Shown here: in pieces, positions 25,410 through 37,976 of the stretch
Position numbering within the stretch: the first letter of the stretch is position 1
Layout of the letters: the number at the start of each line of letters is the position of its first letter
Source of the DNA: Przewalskia tangutica
Taxonomy: Eukaryota; Streptophyta; Magnoliopsida; Solanales; Solanaceae
NCBI GenBank assembly: GCA_029844215.1
Contig: CM056721.1
Location: forward strand, 8,072,368-8,136,367
Direction of reading: 5' to 3'
Length of the DNA: 64,000 nucleotides
Translations under genes and position numbers: made by a program
Notes under the pieces: generated by a model
What the model saw: only the letters and a program-made list of their open reading frames with translations
Databases searched by the model: none
Told to the model about the DNA's origin: nothing

Positions 25410-25775
25410 TGAAAGTATATATGTCCTAGAAACAATCATTTTAGGAGCAGATGTACTTGAACACATTCATATTATTAATAAAATTAATATACTTAGCATT
25501 TACAATTATTGAATTATTATTTGATTGTTTATATTATTCATTAATGTGCATCCCTTGAACTTATATTGTCATTAATAGTGTGAGATATTAATGATAGAGT
25601 GTAGTTCTTAAAATAACTTAGACTAATGATCATTGAGAATGAGATATCAATGATATGTTATAAGTCGACATGTGGTCTGCATCACATTCTTAGATGATGT
25701 AGTATATCTCACTTACTACTAGCAATAGTTGCTAGTGATGGACACATGGATATTCTTAGAGGAGTATTGACATAC

Positions 25776-28700
25776 TGTTACACCCCGAAATTGCAGGACA
25801 TGTTTTAAGAACGTACGTAAGAACTCGCAAGTGTTAAATTTGAGACTTGTAAAAAAATTTAACGGAATTATGGAATTGTCGGAAAACGTATTATTTTGAC
25901 GAATGGGAGGGCGACACGTGTCACCCCCCCTTAAGTGAGCTTGGACGAATTGATCTTGGGCATAAAGTCGTTTGACCACTTGTTAGGAAAACAAGTCTTG
26001 CACTTGAAGAGCAGCGACATAATTGACTTGGTCAATGGACCCACTTAGCCTTGATATTTAATAAGAGATCATCCAAACCACCCAATTGTTTGCATCTTGA
26101 CCCTCAGTGTCCCTTTATAATACTAGTAGTAGCATGAGAGACAACCTGCTAGAAAAATTTGCAAGAATTTCAAGAACCCTACAGGTTGCTCTCGGGTTCC
26201 ATGCCTTTCAAAAGGAAAAAAATTTGTTTCTTGTCCATTAAACTCCACACTTTAAACCAAGGTTCTTGAGGGTAGTTTAAGCTTATCTCAATAGAAAAAT
26301 CTCGGAAAAAGTTAGTTTTCGGGTTAGTCGCAAAGTGAAAACCTAGTGGCTTTCTAGGTTTTGGATTGGAGGTTTGAAGGTTTGAAGGAAAGTTGTTGGT
26401 GTGGTTCTAAGGGTCTCAAGGAGCGGATTGAGGTGTCTTGATGAGGCTCTAGGTTGCTAAGGAGCAACTTCGGTTTTGAAGATTGGATTACAATTCGTTG
26501 AGGTATAATCTTATTCTTTGAAAGTGTTACAAGATTATTTATATTGTTGTTGTTAGCTTTACATGTTGCTAGCATAAAGTTGTTAAGTTGAAGTTTGTAA
26601 GTATTATGGATTACTTGTAGCTTAAGTTCGAAATGAAAAGTAAGTCATGTTAAGTTGGAATACAATTTGATCGTTATTAGAATCGTCGCATGTAATTGGC
26701 TAGAAGATTATAGTAGTTATAATTGGTTGCGACTAGATATTATGTTATGCTACCAAGTTGGATTGAAATGGAAATTGGATAAGAATTAGTATTGTTGAAC
26801 TCGAGGTGGCGAATTTGGACTTGTAGTTTGTATTAGTTTGTTATTCAATTGTATTGGACTACCTTCAAATTGTGAGCCAATTGAAATTTGTTTGGTTATT
26901 CATTTGTACTAGACTACATTCATATTGTTGTGAGCCAATTGGGGCTGTTTGGTTATTGTATTCGGCCTTGAAAAGGTGGCAAAGTGAGTAGAAACAAAGG
27001 AGGTCTTTGTCAGATTTTCCGTAGAATTTAGCGACTTAGCACTTAGAATATTCTACGTTTGAATTAAGAGGTTAATGGACGTGTTGTGGCCATTATAGGT
27101 TGAAGTACTTTGGAGCCTTTTGCAACTTGTCGCTAGTCGTCGGTATGTGAACCTTTTCTTTCTTTGGCATGATCCTACGTATGAAATCTCCATGTGATAG
27201 TATTTCAAGATTCCTACACTCTTAGAAGTTAAGAAGTATTTACATTGTTGAATCTAAGTTAAGAGTATGTTTAAATTGTCTAAGTCCTTACTAGGTCTTA
27301 TGGGAGGCGTTGGTAAGAACGGTTAGGAAGTTATGAGATTTGATTTAAAGGCTATGTGTCTTGATTTGTTCAAAGTAAGTAAGTGGATTTTATGTTGAAA
27401 ATGACTTGAATTTATATGTGAAAAGGGGATTGATTTTAAAAGTGGAAGTTATATGATTTTAAGGAATGAATTACATGGTTTTGGGAAGGTATGGAACTTT
27501 ATATGTTTTTGTATAAGTAATTGGGCTTTAAAGGAAGTATGTTATGAAGTATGAAGACTAAGAACTTTGATTGTCTTTTAAGGATTATGAAGTTTTAAGC
27601 GTCTGATTCTTTTTAAGTATGTATGTACGTAGTATCTTTGGATCCGTTTTCCTAAATGTTGTAAGAATAAAAAGTGACATAAGTTCTCTAAAATGAATGG
27701 TTGTTATAATAGCTTTATGGGAAGTTGTTATGACGACTTAAGAAGAAGTGAAAAGATGGTTTAAAAATGTTATGTAAGGAAAATACACAGGAGCCTACGA
27801 ATAGGCGGATTACGTTATGAAATACAGGAGCCTACGAATAGGCGGATTACGTTATGAAATACAGGAGCCTACGAATAGGCGGATTGCGTTATGAAATACA
27901 TCGAGCCTACACATGGGCGGATTACGCCATATTACCCAGAGCTTCACATGGCGGGTTACGTCATCTTCTGGCAGCGCGGCGGGCGGATTATCTTTACATG
28001 ATTCCGATGCAAGGCCGCGGCGGGCGGATTATGCTCGTGATTCCACGATGCAAGGCCCCGCGGCGGGCGGATTATGCTACATGATTCCACGATGCACGAG
28101 CCCGGCGGGCGGATTATGCTACATGATTCCACGACAATCGAGCCGCGGGCGGGCGGATTACGTTATCACGTATGGATAATCAAAGTAAGCTCCCAAATAA
28201 GAAGTCCTCCATAATGGGTGGATTATGTTATGTAAGATATGTAAGTTATGTGAAAAGATGAATTAAACTCTTAAGTATGTATGTATGAATATGTTGTTAA
28301 TTTTATTGAAAGAAGGAAAGGAGCAGTTAATATATGATTGATTTCGGGAGTTAAAAAGGACATTCTTTTATCTGAATCGATTTGGTTATTGCATTTTATT
28401 TACGTTTCCATACTAAATTTTTGTTATGCGGCCCGCTTGAAGTGCGTTAAATGCCGAGTTATAGGTACCAGGTTGGTGATCCTTGCTCTTAGGATCTCTG
28501 TTCGATTTTGGAAAGAAAACCTTTCAGGAGGCTTATCTTTTGGTACGGTTTCCACGATATGGTAGACTTATGTACATTCAGGGTATGGCGAGCCACTGTC
28601 ACTTGTGATTGTAATTCTTAAGTGCGTAGTCACATTTTGTGGGTCGGTTTGTAAAGGAAAAGGCAAGCGCCGTTTATGTATGTCGTTCGGGAAAGGTAGC

Positions 28701-28824
28701 CATCGGCTAACTTTGTTGTTTTATTCTTGTTGTTTTATTTTATAAGTTTCATGTATGTTCGTGATTTTCTCGATGTATACTGTAAGGGTGCGGGTAGGGC
28801 ACGATCGCGAATTGGGTCGTGACA
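25776..28824 (+). repeat. 5' LTR of chromovirus A
   Basis: Starts TGTTACACCCCGAAATTGC and ends GGGTCGTGACA. TATAATA at 26116-26122 is a likely promoter box. It contains the GC-rich array at 27780-28170. Confidence 0.88.
27780..28170 (+). repeat. GC-rich tandem array in the 5' LTR of chromovirus A, ~37-40 bp unit
   Basis: About ten units. The first three are near-identical (CAGGAGCCTACGAATAGGCG, then GATTACGTTATG). Later ones keep GAGCC, GGGCGGATTA and ATGATTCCAC. The GC content stands out from the AT-rich rest of the LTR. Confidence 0.85.
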
Positions 28825-28829
28825 AAAAG

Positions 28830-28920
28830 TGGTATCGAAGCGATTAGTCCTCGGAAAATGTCTACAGGCAGTGTCTAGTAAGTCTTGATTATCGGTGTGT
28901 TGTGCACCACGTCTATAATC
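28830..28920 (+). other. primer site and conserved leader stem-loop of chromovirus A
   Basis: TGGTATCGAAGC at 28830 is a variant of the tRNA-Met primer site (a shifted A relative to TGGTATCAGAGC). GATTAT (28887-28892) and ATAATC (28915-28920) can pair around a loop with the palindrome GTGCAC (28902-28907). Confidence 0.65.
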
Positions 28921-29034
28921 GTGAGGCTACAGGACATTTAGGATTAGTTTCATTCTTCTCACTCGAGATCGTGCGATGAAATTTGTATTAATAGGTTGAC
29001 CGTCTCGGCGTATTCTTATGTATGTGAATCGGCT

Positions 29035-29895
29035 ATGCCTCGCGGAGCGACGGGGCCCGAAGAGGGCAAAGCGGCGAGGCGCGATGGTCTGTGAAGAGTT
29101 ACGAGTCGGGCCTGAGAATATACGAGTAGTAGGTGGGTCGGCGAGTTCGGCCAGCCGGCGATATTAGAGGCCGAGGGCGGTAGCTCGAAGGTTCCGTACG
29201 AGCCTCGATTCCGCCGGGTCTTGAGTATAGAGACTACGGGGCGGTCCGATTATTGACCCGATATAGTAGTCGAGCGGCGACGCAGGAAGCGGCGACCGCG
29301 AGTAAGCGGTTTGCGGATTAGGGATTTTCAGGATGTCATCCACCGAGTTTTATGGTTAGTGCGATGAGGATCCGCGGGAGTTCATTCGGCGACTCTGACG
29401 GACCACGCGAGTTCTTAGGGCTTGAGACAGTGCATTACGCTAGCCTCCTACTGGGTTACGATATCGCGTTGAACCTGGTTTGAGTCGTGGTTCTTTCAAG
29501 AGGTGATGATGCTCTTCCATCTGTTTGGGAGGAGTTCTGAGAGGCCTTCATGGATCACTTTGCCTCACGAGATGAGGAGAGCCGGGTAAGCAGTTCTTGA
29601 CCTTGATGCGAGCAGGAGGACTATCGAGAGTATAGCTTGGAGTTTGACTCGGCGGTACGTCGCATACTATTGTAGCTAACATGGTGATAGAGTTCATCGC
29701 TATGTTATGGGGCTAGACCGTTATATGATCACCGCTTGCACAGGAGTAGCCCTTCGGCCGAGAATGGATATTGCGGAATCTGAGACTTATCTGCGAGGAT
29801 CGAGGCGAGAGAGAGAGGGCCGAGCGAGGCGAAGGCCAAGAGGCAGGGCAGCGAGGGTTGAGGTGATTTTCAAGGCGGAGAGCCTCGTGAGCTAG
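29035..29895 (+). pseudogene. chromovirus A gag relic
   Basis: Starts MPRGATGPEEGKAARR, like the MPPRR start of Tekay-type gag. Out-of-frame pieces follow that match the gag core: DPREFIRRL, TLASYWVTISR, TWFESW, then TIESIAWSLTRRYV and MGLDRYMITACTGVALRP near 29707-29760. There are at least six frame changes. The zinc knuckle was not found, and sequence after 29900 goes on without pol motifs to the polypurine tract. Confidence 0.7.
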
Positions 29896-30534
29896 GTCTG
29901 ATTCGGCCGGCGCAGTGCTCCTTCGATTCGGCGGAGGTTAGATCGGCCGGGTAGTCGGGGCCGTCGAGCTCAGGGCTTGGTCGTATATCTGCGTGGGTTA
30001 CAGCGATCGGGGCCCTCTTCCTCGGTGTTCACGGTGTGGCGATCGCCATGGGAATGTCGTCGTGCTCTGGTGCTGTTTTGCACTGTGGCCGTCGAGCCAT
30101 ATGTTGAGGATTGTCCTAGTAGGAGAGTTGCGGGAGGATAGAAAAGTCTGGGATCGATTGCGGGTTCTTCGCCTTGATAGCTAAGCGGGATGTTCATCCA
30201 TGGCGGTAGTGGCGGTCGTGGTGGAAGTTTCCATTTTAGCGGTCCTTTGAACCGCTATATGAATCGGTATATCTTGGCCCTTTACGGATCTGTATGCATG
30301 ATAAGGTTATTTTATGTTTAAGTATTAAACGGATAATATTGAAGTTATGTATGTATGTTAGAAGGAGTTGGAAATGCGAAAAGGTAACCTCGTTTGGGCT
30401 TATGATGGACAGATATGCGTGTGCGAGGTATTAGGGCCATGTGTGGCATTGTTGGTATGTCGGGGTTGTGAAAGAAAACTATGTCGCTAATTATAAGTTT
30501 GACTCCGAAAGAACATTCGAGGACGAATGTTTCT

Positions 30535-30547
30535 AAGGGGGGAAGAA
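30535..30547 (+). other. polypurine tract of chromovirus A
   Basis: AAGGGGGGAAGAA directly before the right LTR, preceded by ACATTCGAGGACGAATGTTT, a short inverted repeat typical for this place in Tekay elements. Confidence 0.8.
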
Positions 30548-31223
30548 TGTTACACCGAAATTGCGGGACGTGTTTTAGAGCGTGCGTAAGAACTTCATGA
30601 GTGTTAAATTTGAGACTTGTAAAAAAATTTAACGAATTATGGAATTGTCGGAAACGTATTATTTTGGCGAATGGGAGGCGACACGTGTCACCCCCCTTAA
30701 GTGAGCTTGGACGAATTGATCTTGGACATAAGGGTCATTTGACCCTTGTTAGGAAGACAAGTCTTGCACTTGAAGAGCTTGACATAATTGACTTGGTCAA
30801 TGGACCCACTTAGCCTTGATATTTAATAAGAGATCATCCAAACCACCCAATTGTTTGCATCTTGACCCTCAGTGTCCCTTTATAATACTAGTAGTAGCAT
30901 GAGAGAGCACAACACTTAGAAAAATTTGCAAGAATTTCAAGAACCCTACAGGTTGCTCTGGGTTCCATGCCTTTCAAAAGGAAAAAATTTGTTTCTTGTC
31001 CATTAAACTCCACACTTTAAACCAAGGTTCTTGAGGGTAGTTTAAGCTTATCTCAATAGAAAAATCTCGGAAAAAGTTAGTTTTGGGTTAGTCATGAAAG
31101 TGAAAACCTAGTGGCTTTCTAGGTTTTGGATTGGAGGTTTGAAGGTTTGAAGGAAAGTTGTTGGTGCGGTTCTAAGGGTCTCAAGGAGCGGATTGAGGTG
31201 TCTTGATGAGGCTCTAGGTTGCT

Positions 31224-34200
31224 TGTTACACCCCGTAAATTCAAGGAGTTAGATAAGAACATACCAAGGAATTTAAGATGTAAAAAGTTGATAGATAAGT
31301 TGACAACATGTGTTGGACGGATTTTGAGTTTGCCTTGGAGTGTTGTACCCCAGTTGTTAAGAATTTCGAGGTGTTTAAAAGGCCTAATGTGTAGTCCGTT
31401 AAATCTAGATCCCAATATGACAAACCGTTCGTCGTTTGGACGGAGTCAAAAAGTTATGGAAGTTTCAAGTTTGGTGCGCGTGACGGCAGCGATTTCGGTT
31501 GAAGTGCAGCGGCCGGAATCTGAGGCGCCGTTTGTTCGGGGTCGCGGGGTTGCGGGGCGCGCGGATTCTGGAACATTTTTGAGTGGAAGCGGCGTGGAAA
31601 GTGCCGGCGCTAAGGCCGGGTTTTTTCGCGATAAAAGTGAAATCGGGAGATATTTTGTTAAAAACCTAAGGAGGGTGACAAGTGTCCCTCCGTCCCTTTG
31701 ACCATATTAGGGCCTATTTTAGGGCCAAGTCTTGGAAGACTTGGCCATTTCATTTCAAAACCCTTCCATGGAAAACCTCTCGCCTCTCTAGTTTTGAAAG
31801 AAAACCTAGCTTTAGAGAGAGATTGTTGGAGCGTGAGAAGAAAAAGTGTGGGTAAACTTGTGGGTATATTTGGTGGGCGATTTTGTGGAAAGAGGAGGAA
31901 GAAAAAGGGCTTTTGTGTGCTATTCCTTAAGGTAAGAGTTTCCCTTTCTCTTGGTTATGAGCTAAAGTACATTTTATTTTAGTAGTATAGATGTGAGCAC
32001 AGGTTGTTTTATTTTAGTAGTTTAGAGTTGAGCAAATTTGTTTTATATTGTATAGATTTGGATCTTGTTGTCTTGTTAAAAAGCGAAATGGGCATCTTAG
32101 CCTTAAGATTGTAATTGTTGAAGATGCCAGGCTAGATATCATGTTGAACCTAAGGACTTGGATTGGAAAGTATTGAAAGGGATTTAAGAATTGGTTTATG
32201 GTTGGCGAGAATGGGATGGAAAGTATTGGGTTATTTTGTATTATTGTGGGGCGTTGGGTTATTGAATTCGACCTTAACAAAGGTGGCGAGTTAGTAGAAG
32301 CGAAAGGAAGTGCGTCAATTGTCGTAGAATTTAGGGACTTTGCACTTAGTTGATTCTACGTTGAAGCTAGAGTTTGATAGGCGTTTCATGACCACTTATA
32401 GGATTGAAGTACTACGGTGGCATATTACTTAAGGGCGATAATACGGTGGAGCATTTTGCTTATTATCGACAATCGTCGCGAGGTATGTGATTCTTCCTAT
32501 CCTCTTGACATGACTATTTGTAAAATATATAGTGCGGTAGCCTTGCGAGTGTTAAAGGAATTTGATTTCCCTTTTGTGCCTTGATTTGATATGAAGTGTT
32601 AAGGGCCGTTGTGTGAAAATAGTAGTAAAGTCTTATCAGATTTAGTACTTGAATTTTCGGTGGTTAAAGAATGAGCCCTATTGGTCTCATAAATGTTTAT
32701 AGTGGTAATTGGTTGGTTTAAAACATAAAGTGTTATAACGGCTTTATGGGAAGTTTGTTATAAGCTTTATGTAGCTAAAAGAATGGTTTGTTGTTTTGAA
32801 AGATAAGAGCGTGACTTGTAATTGACCTAAATGGTGTTGAAAAGTATAAAACCTAATTCGTGAGATATGAATACTTGGTTTTAAAGAATAACGTTACAAT
32901 TTGGAAATGGGAATAAGGATCGAACAAGCGATGCAACGTCGATAAAGGAAAGAAGTAATGACATTAATCATATTAAAACCAGTAGAAACCTCCATCTGCA
33001 TAGAAGCTAAGATAAGACAAAATGGCATTACATTTCTAGATCATGCATTTTGCTCTAATGAGAATTATTGAAATCAAGTTTTGATCTTCTTAAAAATTCC
33101 AAAGTAAGAATTCGATTTTCTAAAGGAAAAGAGACTTAAGAATTTGAAGTATTTTGGTTTAAAAGAAAGGCATGATTTTGTCTTGACTTGTTTTATTAAT
33201 CATAAAGTGTTGTAATAGTTTTATGGGAGGTTAGTTATAACGACTTTATGAAAATAAAGAAATGGTTTCATTAATAGATTTAAAATGGTAACTTGATTTT
33301 GGGAAAAGGAAGTAACTCGTTTTCAAATATTGAACTTCTTGTGATGGAAAAACATAAGTGACTTGTTTATAAAGGTAGGAGTATCTTGATCCTAAAGGGG
33401 TTAAGTACTTGGGTTTTAAATGGTATACTTGACATTGTGTTAAGAAATATTTATAGTACCTTGAGTTGTATTATAGCGAACTATCTTGTAGTGATAGCAC
33501 GTGTGCAGTGTTGTATTTATGTACTCTGCGCCTACCGTTGGAGCGGCTATACGTTGATTGATGGACATACCGACACGTTGGGTAGCCCGGGTGTGCTTCC
33601 ATTAGGGGTGTTGTTATTGTTATTTGATCGGACATCACGACACGTTGGGTAGCCGGGTATCTTCCCGGTGAGTATTCTCTTGTTAGTTGTTTGGACATCT
33701 GAGCCGTTGGGTAGCGCGGGTATGCTTACAAGGATTGTTATCTTGTTATCTCCTTTGGGCATACCGACCGTTGGATGGTCCACGGGTATGGGCCCACTAG
33801 GACGGCTCGGGGCCGTGCTTATCTGAGGTGAGATCGGGGCACGCGGCCTTTGTGCGGGTTAAATTCGGGTTGTATTTGAGTGATGATTTCAGGCGTGAGT
33901 CCTATCTTGATATGACCGCTTTTAAGTTGTGGTGTTGTAATTTGATTATCATACATGTCTCCCGCTTTATATAGACTATTATGATTTCATTTCTGATTTT
34001 TCTGATTTCACATACTTGGTACTGTTGCTCGACCTCGCCGAAGTGCGTTCATCTGCGCGAGTTGAGTACGTAACTTGCGATCCACTCTTAGGATCATTTG
34101 TTCGGTTCTCGGAAAGCTCCATATCTCGGAAGCTTGTCACGTGAGTGCAGTTCCTGAAGTAGTAGACTTTTGTATATTCAGGGGCATGGCGGGGCCTGTC

Positions 34201-34434
34201 CCGTCATTATGGTTTCAAAATTCTTAGAGTGCATGCTTGTTGTGGCGAGTTTGTATGGGATATCTGTTCAGTTTTAAATTATGTATAAAAAAGGTAACCG
34301 TTTGGGTTAGCCTACTTTCTTATTTCACTGTTTTCATTCTTGAGTTTTTATTTCCGCTGGTTTTTCTCTGATGTTGTATCACTAGGGTGCCCGGGGTAAG
34401 GCACCAGTCACGGGCCCGGGTTCGGGTCCTGACA
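31224..34434 (+). mobile_element. nested solo LTR (3,211 bp), TSD TTGCT
   Basis: Starts TGTTACACCCCGTAAATTC and ends GGGTTCGGGTCCTGACA, flanked by TTGCT at 31219-31223 and 34435-34439. The uninterrupted target is seen in the left LTR at about 26451-26465. The 3' end (AGGGTGCCCGGGGTAAGG) and the middle are like the LTRs of chromovirus B at 39449-48617, so both belong to one family. Confidence 0.92.
33555..33793 (+). repeat. four-copy tandem repeat in the nested solo LTR, ~60-75 bp unit
   Basis: Units share GGACATAC or a close variant, CGACACGTTGGGTAGC and CGGGTAT(G)CTT. They start near 33561, 33630, 33690 and 33755. The position corresponds to U3 repeats of related LTRs. Confidence 0.7.
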
Positions 34435-35764
34435 TTGCTAAGGAGCAACTTCGGGTTTGAAGATTGGATTACAATTCGTTGAGGTATAATCTTATTCTTT
34501 GAAAGTGTTACAAGATTATTTATATTGTTGTTGTTAGCTTTACATGTTGCTAGCATAAAGTTGTTAAGTTGAAGTTTGTAAGTATTATGGATTACTTGTA
34601 GCTTAAGTTCGAAATGAAAAGTAAGTCATGTTAAGTTGGAATACAATTTGATCGTTATTAGAATCGTCGCATGTAATTGGCTAGAAGATTATAGTAGTTA
34701 TAATTGGTTGCGACTAGATATTATGTTATGCTACCAAGTTGGATTGAAATGGAAATTGGATAAGAATTAGTATTGTTGAACTCAAGGTGGCCGAATTTGG
34801 ACTTGTAGTTTGTATTAGTTTGTTATTGATTGTATTGGACTACCTTCTAAATTGTGAGCCAATTGAAATTTGTTTGGTTATTCATTTGTACTAGACTACC
34901 TACATGTTATTTGTGAGCCAATTGGGGCTGTTTGGTTATTGTATTCGGCCTTGAAAAGGTGGCAAAGTGAGTAGAAACAAAGGAGGTCTTTGTCAGATTT
35001 TCCGTAGAATTTAGCGACTTAGCACTTAGAATATTCTACGTTTGAATTAAGAGGTAAATGGACGTAATGTGGCCATTATAGGTTGAAGTACTATGGAGCC
35101 ATAATGCAACTTGTCGCTAGTCGACGCGAGGTAACTGAACCATTTCTATCATAGGCAAGATCCTACGAATGAAATCACCATCTGATAGTATTTCAAGATT
35201 CCTTCTACTCTTAGAAGTTAAGAAGTATTTACATTGTTGAATCTAAGTTAAGAGTATGTTTAAATTGTCTAAGTCCTTACTAGGTCTTATGGGAGGCGTT
35301 AGTAGAACGGTTAGGAAGTTATGAGATTTGATTTAAAGGCTATGTGTCTTGATTTGTTCAAAGTAAGTAAGTGGATTTTATGTTCAAAATGACTTGAATT
35401 TATATGTGAAAAGGGATTGATTTTAAAAGTGGAAGTTATATGATTTTAAGGAATGAATTACATGGTTTGGGAAGGTATGGAACTTTATATGTTTTTGTAT
35501 AAGTAATTGGGCTTTAAAGGAAGTATGTTATGAAGTATGAAGACTAAGAACTTTGATTGTCTTTTAAGGATTATGAAGTTTTAAGCGTCTGATTCTTTTT
35601 AAGTATGTATGTACGTAGTATCTTTGGATCCGTTTTCCTAAATGTTGTAAGAATAAAAGTGACATAAGTTCTCTAAAATGAATGGTTGTTATAATAGCTT
35701 TATGGGAAGTTGTTATGACGACTTAAGAAGAAGTGAAAGATGGTTTAAAAATGCTATGTAAGGA

Positions 35765-36145
35765 AAATACAGGAGCCTACGAATAGGCGGATTACGTTAT
35801 GAAATACAGGAGCCTACGAATAGGCGGACACGTTATGAAATACACCGAGCCTACGAATAGGCGGATTACGTTATGAAATACATCGAGCCTACACATGGCG
35901 GGATTACGTCATATTACCCCGAGCCTTCACATAGGCGTTACGTCATCTTACACCGAGCCGCGGGCGGGCGATTATCTACGTGATTCCACAAGACACCGAG
36001 CCGGCGGGCGGATTATGCTACGTGATTCCACAAGACACGAGGCCCCGGCGGGCGGATTATGCTACATGATTCCACAAGAAACCGAGCCCCTGGGCGGTTA
36101 TTACACATGATTTATGAGTACATCGTGTCCCGATGGGTGGATTAC
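35765..36145 (+). repeat. GC-rich tandem array in the 3' LTR of chromovirus A
   Basis: Counterpart of 27780-28170, with the same AGGAGCCTACGAATAGGCGG units first and GGCGGGCGGATTATGCTAC units after. The copy number and many single bases differ from the left array. Confidence 0.85.
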
Positions 36146-37976
36146 GTTATCACGTATGGATAATCAAAGTAAGCTCCCAAATAAAGTCCTCCATAATGGG
36201 TGGATTATGTTATGTAAGATATGTAAGTTATGTGAAAAAATGAATTAAACTCTTAAGTATGTATGTATGAATATGTTGTTAATTTTATTGAAAGAAGAAG
36301 GAACGGTTAATATATGATTGATTTGAGGAGTTAAAGGACATTCTTTTATACTGATACGATTTGGTTATTGCATTTTATTTGCATTTCCATACTAAATTTT
36401 TGTTATGCGACCCTTCGAAGCTGCGTTAAATGCCGCGAGTTATAGGTACCAGGTTGGTGATCCTGCTCTTAGGATCTCTGTTGATTTTGGAAAGCTCGCT
36501 TTCACTCGGAGGCTTATCTTTTAGTGCGGTTTCCACGATATGGTAGACTTATGTACATTCAGGGGTATGGCGAACCACTGTCCTTGTGATTGTAATTCTT
36601 AAGTGCATAGTCACATTTTGTGGTCGATTTGTAAAGGAAAGGCAATGCCCGTTTATGTATGTCACGTTCGGAAGGTAGCCACATCGGCTAACCTGTTGTT
36701 TTATTCTTGTTGTTTTATTTTATAAGTTTCATGTATGTTCACTGATTTTCTCGATGTATACAGTAAGTGCCTGGTAGGGCACGATCGTGAGCTTGAGGTC
36801 GGGTCGTGACATACCTATGATAAACTATTTGTTATACATGTCAGAGTATTATCACCGTGTGGGAGATAGAGGTCCTTAGACTTGAGGTCAATACCACTTG
36901 TTTACGAGATGTGTACTTTGATCACGTCTAGCTCAAACGCCTTATAGGTTGAGACGCGACTTGTTTTTGGGTACATTCTGAAGTAGATTGAGTGGTAGTT
37001 GAGCCAATAATAGGATTCATTCCTCGATTGAATTTCGAGAGAACACCACTCTCGGAGATGTTAGGTCACTAAGTCATTGGCGATTCAAGAGACATATCTA
37101 GGATATGGTCTAGTTGTCGATTAATATAGATGAGATAAAGTGATCAAGTCATTTGGATAGACACGTGGCAAATCTTAAGCTTGATCGAGTGTGTCGCGAA
37201 TGAAAGGAATTTATCATCTCACATAGAGGTCTATTTACTTGAGTGCGTAGCGTCTTCACATTGGAGTGCATCGCGGCGTCTAAGAGTTCCGTGTGAACCT
37301 TGATTTGATCAAGTGCCGATATGTGAAGGGCTAAAGGGTCACACTAAGTCGATTGTCTTTTTCGGTCTAAGGGTATATTGAGATAATGTAAAATATCGGA
37401 TTTAGAATCAAGATATTTTATTTAATAATAAATTATGGGATAATTTTCATTTGATGAAAATTATATAATTAAGTCAAAATTAAATCTTAGATTTAATTAG
37501 AACTAAAACGTGCAGAAAATAAATGGAGGAGCCGCACAGCAGTGGACCCAGTTCGACTGGCCCACTGCAATTTGGATTTGGGTCAGGTCTTGAAGCCTAA
37601 TCCAAATCTGATTTGGTTTATGATTTCCTCCACTATATATTTGACACTTAACCCATAATTTTAAGGTCACACTCACTTTCTACTTTCTGAACTCAGAGTT
37701 CAGGAAATAAAATTCTCTCAAACCTCTGCCAAGATTTTCTAACTTTCTTGGGCAAAGGAATATACCGAATCAAGGCTTGCACCCGGATTGACAATCGCGT
37801 GCGCTCCCTTTAGTAAAGACTAACAAAGCTTAAACGGTAAGTTTTCTTCCTGTCTCTGCAGATTTGAATTATCGCATAATCATACCAGAAACGTTTGTTG
37901 GGGGCAAGTAAGTAAACAAAATTTTAAACTTTCGCTGTGCCTTACTTGTGTGTTTTACACCCAACAAATCCCTACA

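Larger units (their letters stand above)
25776..36811 (+). mobile_element. internally deleted chromovirus A (Ty3/gypsy), plus strand
   Basis: Two LTRs (25776-28824 and 30548-36811, the second interrupted by a solo LTR) of nearly equal net length: 3,049 and about 3,048 bp. A primer site TGGTATCGAAGC is at 28830-28841 and a polypurine tract at 30535-30547. The internal part is only 1.7 kb, with a gag relic and no recognisable pol, so the element is non-autonomous. The flanks read TTGACATAC before and TGACA-TACC after, which allows a short duplication (TAC, or CATAC if the end is trimmed). Confidence 0.88.
30548..36811 (+). repeat. 3' LTR of chromovirus A, interrupted by a solo LTR
   Basis: Parts 30548-31223 and 34435-36811. 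Without the insertion and one TTGCT it is about 3,048 bp, matching the left LTR. TATAATA at 30891-30897. It differs from the left LTR mainly by small indels in GC-rich stretches. Confidence 0.88.
25410..37976 (+). repeat. solo LTR (about 1.53 kb net) split by a nested chromovirus
   Basis: Starts TGAAAGTATATATG and ends CCCAACAAATCCCTACA (TG...CA), flanked by AATTC on both sides (25405-25409, 37977-37981). Its two parts are 25410-25775 and 36812-37976. TATATAT at 37634-37640, followed by a pyrimidine-rich U5-like region with AATAAAA, suggests plus orientation. No second copy or internal region is present, so it is read as a solo LTR left by recombination. The superfamily is not certain. Confidence 0.75.

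Noticed and set aside
27780..28170. CRISPR-like look of regularly spaced repeats
   Set aside because: Units are contiguous and variable, without unique spacers, and lie inside an LTR of a plant genome.
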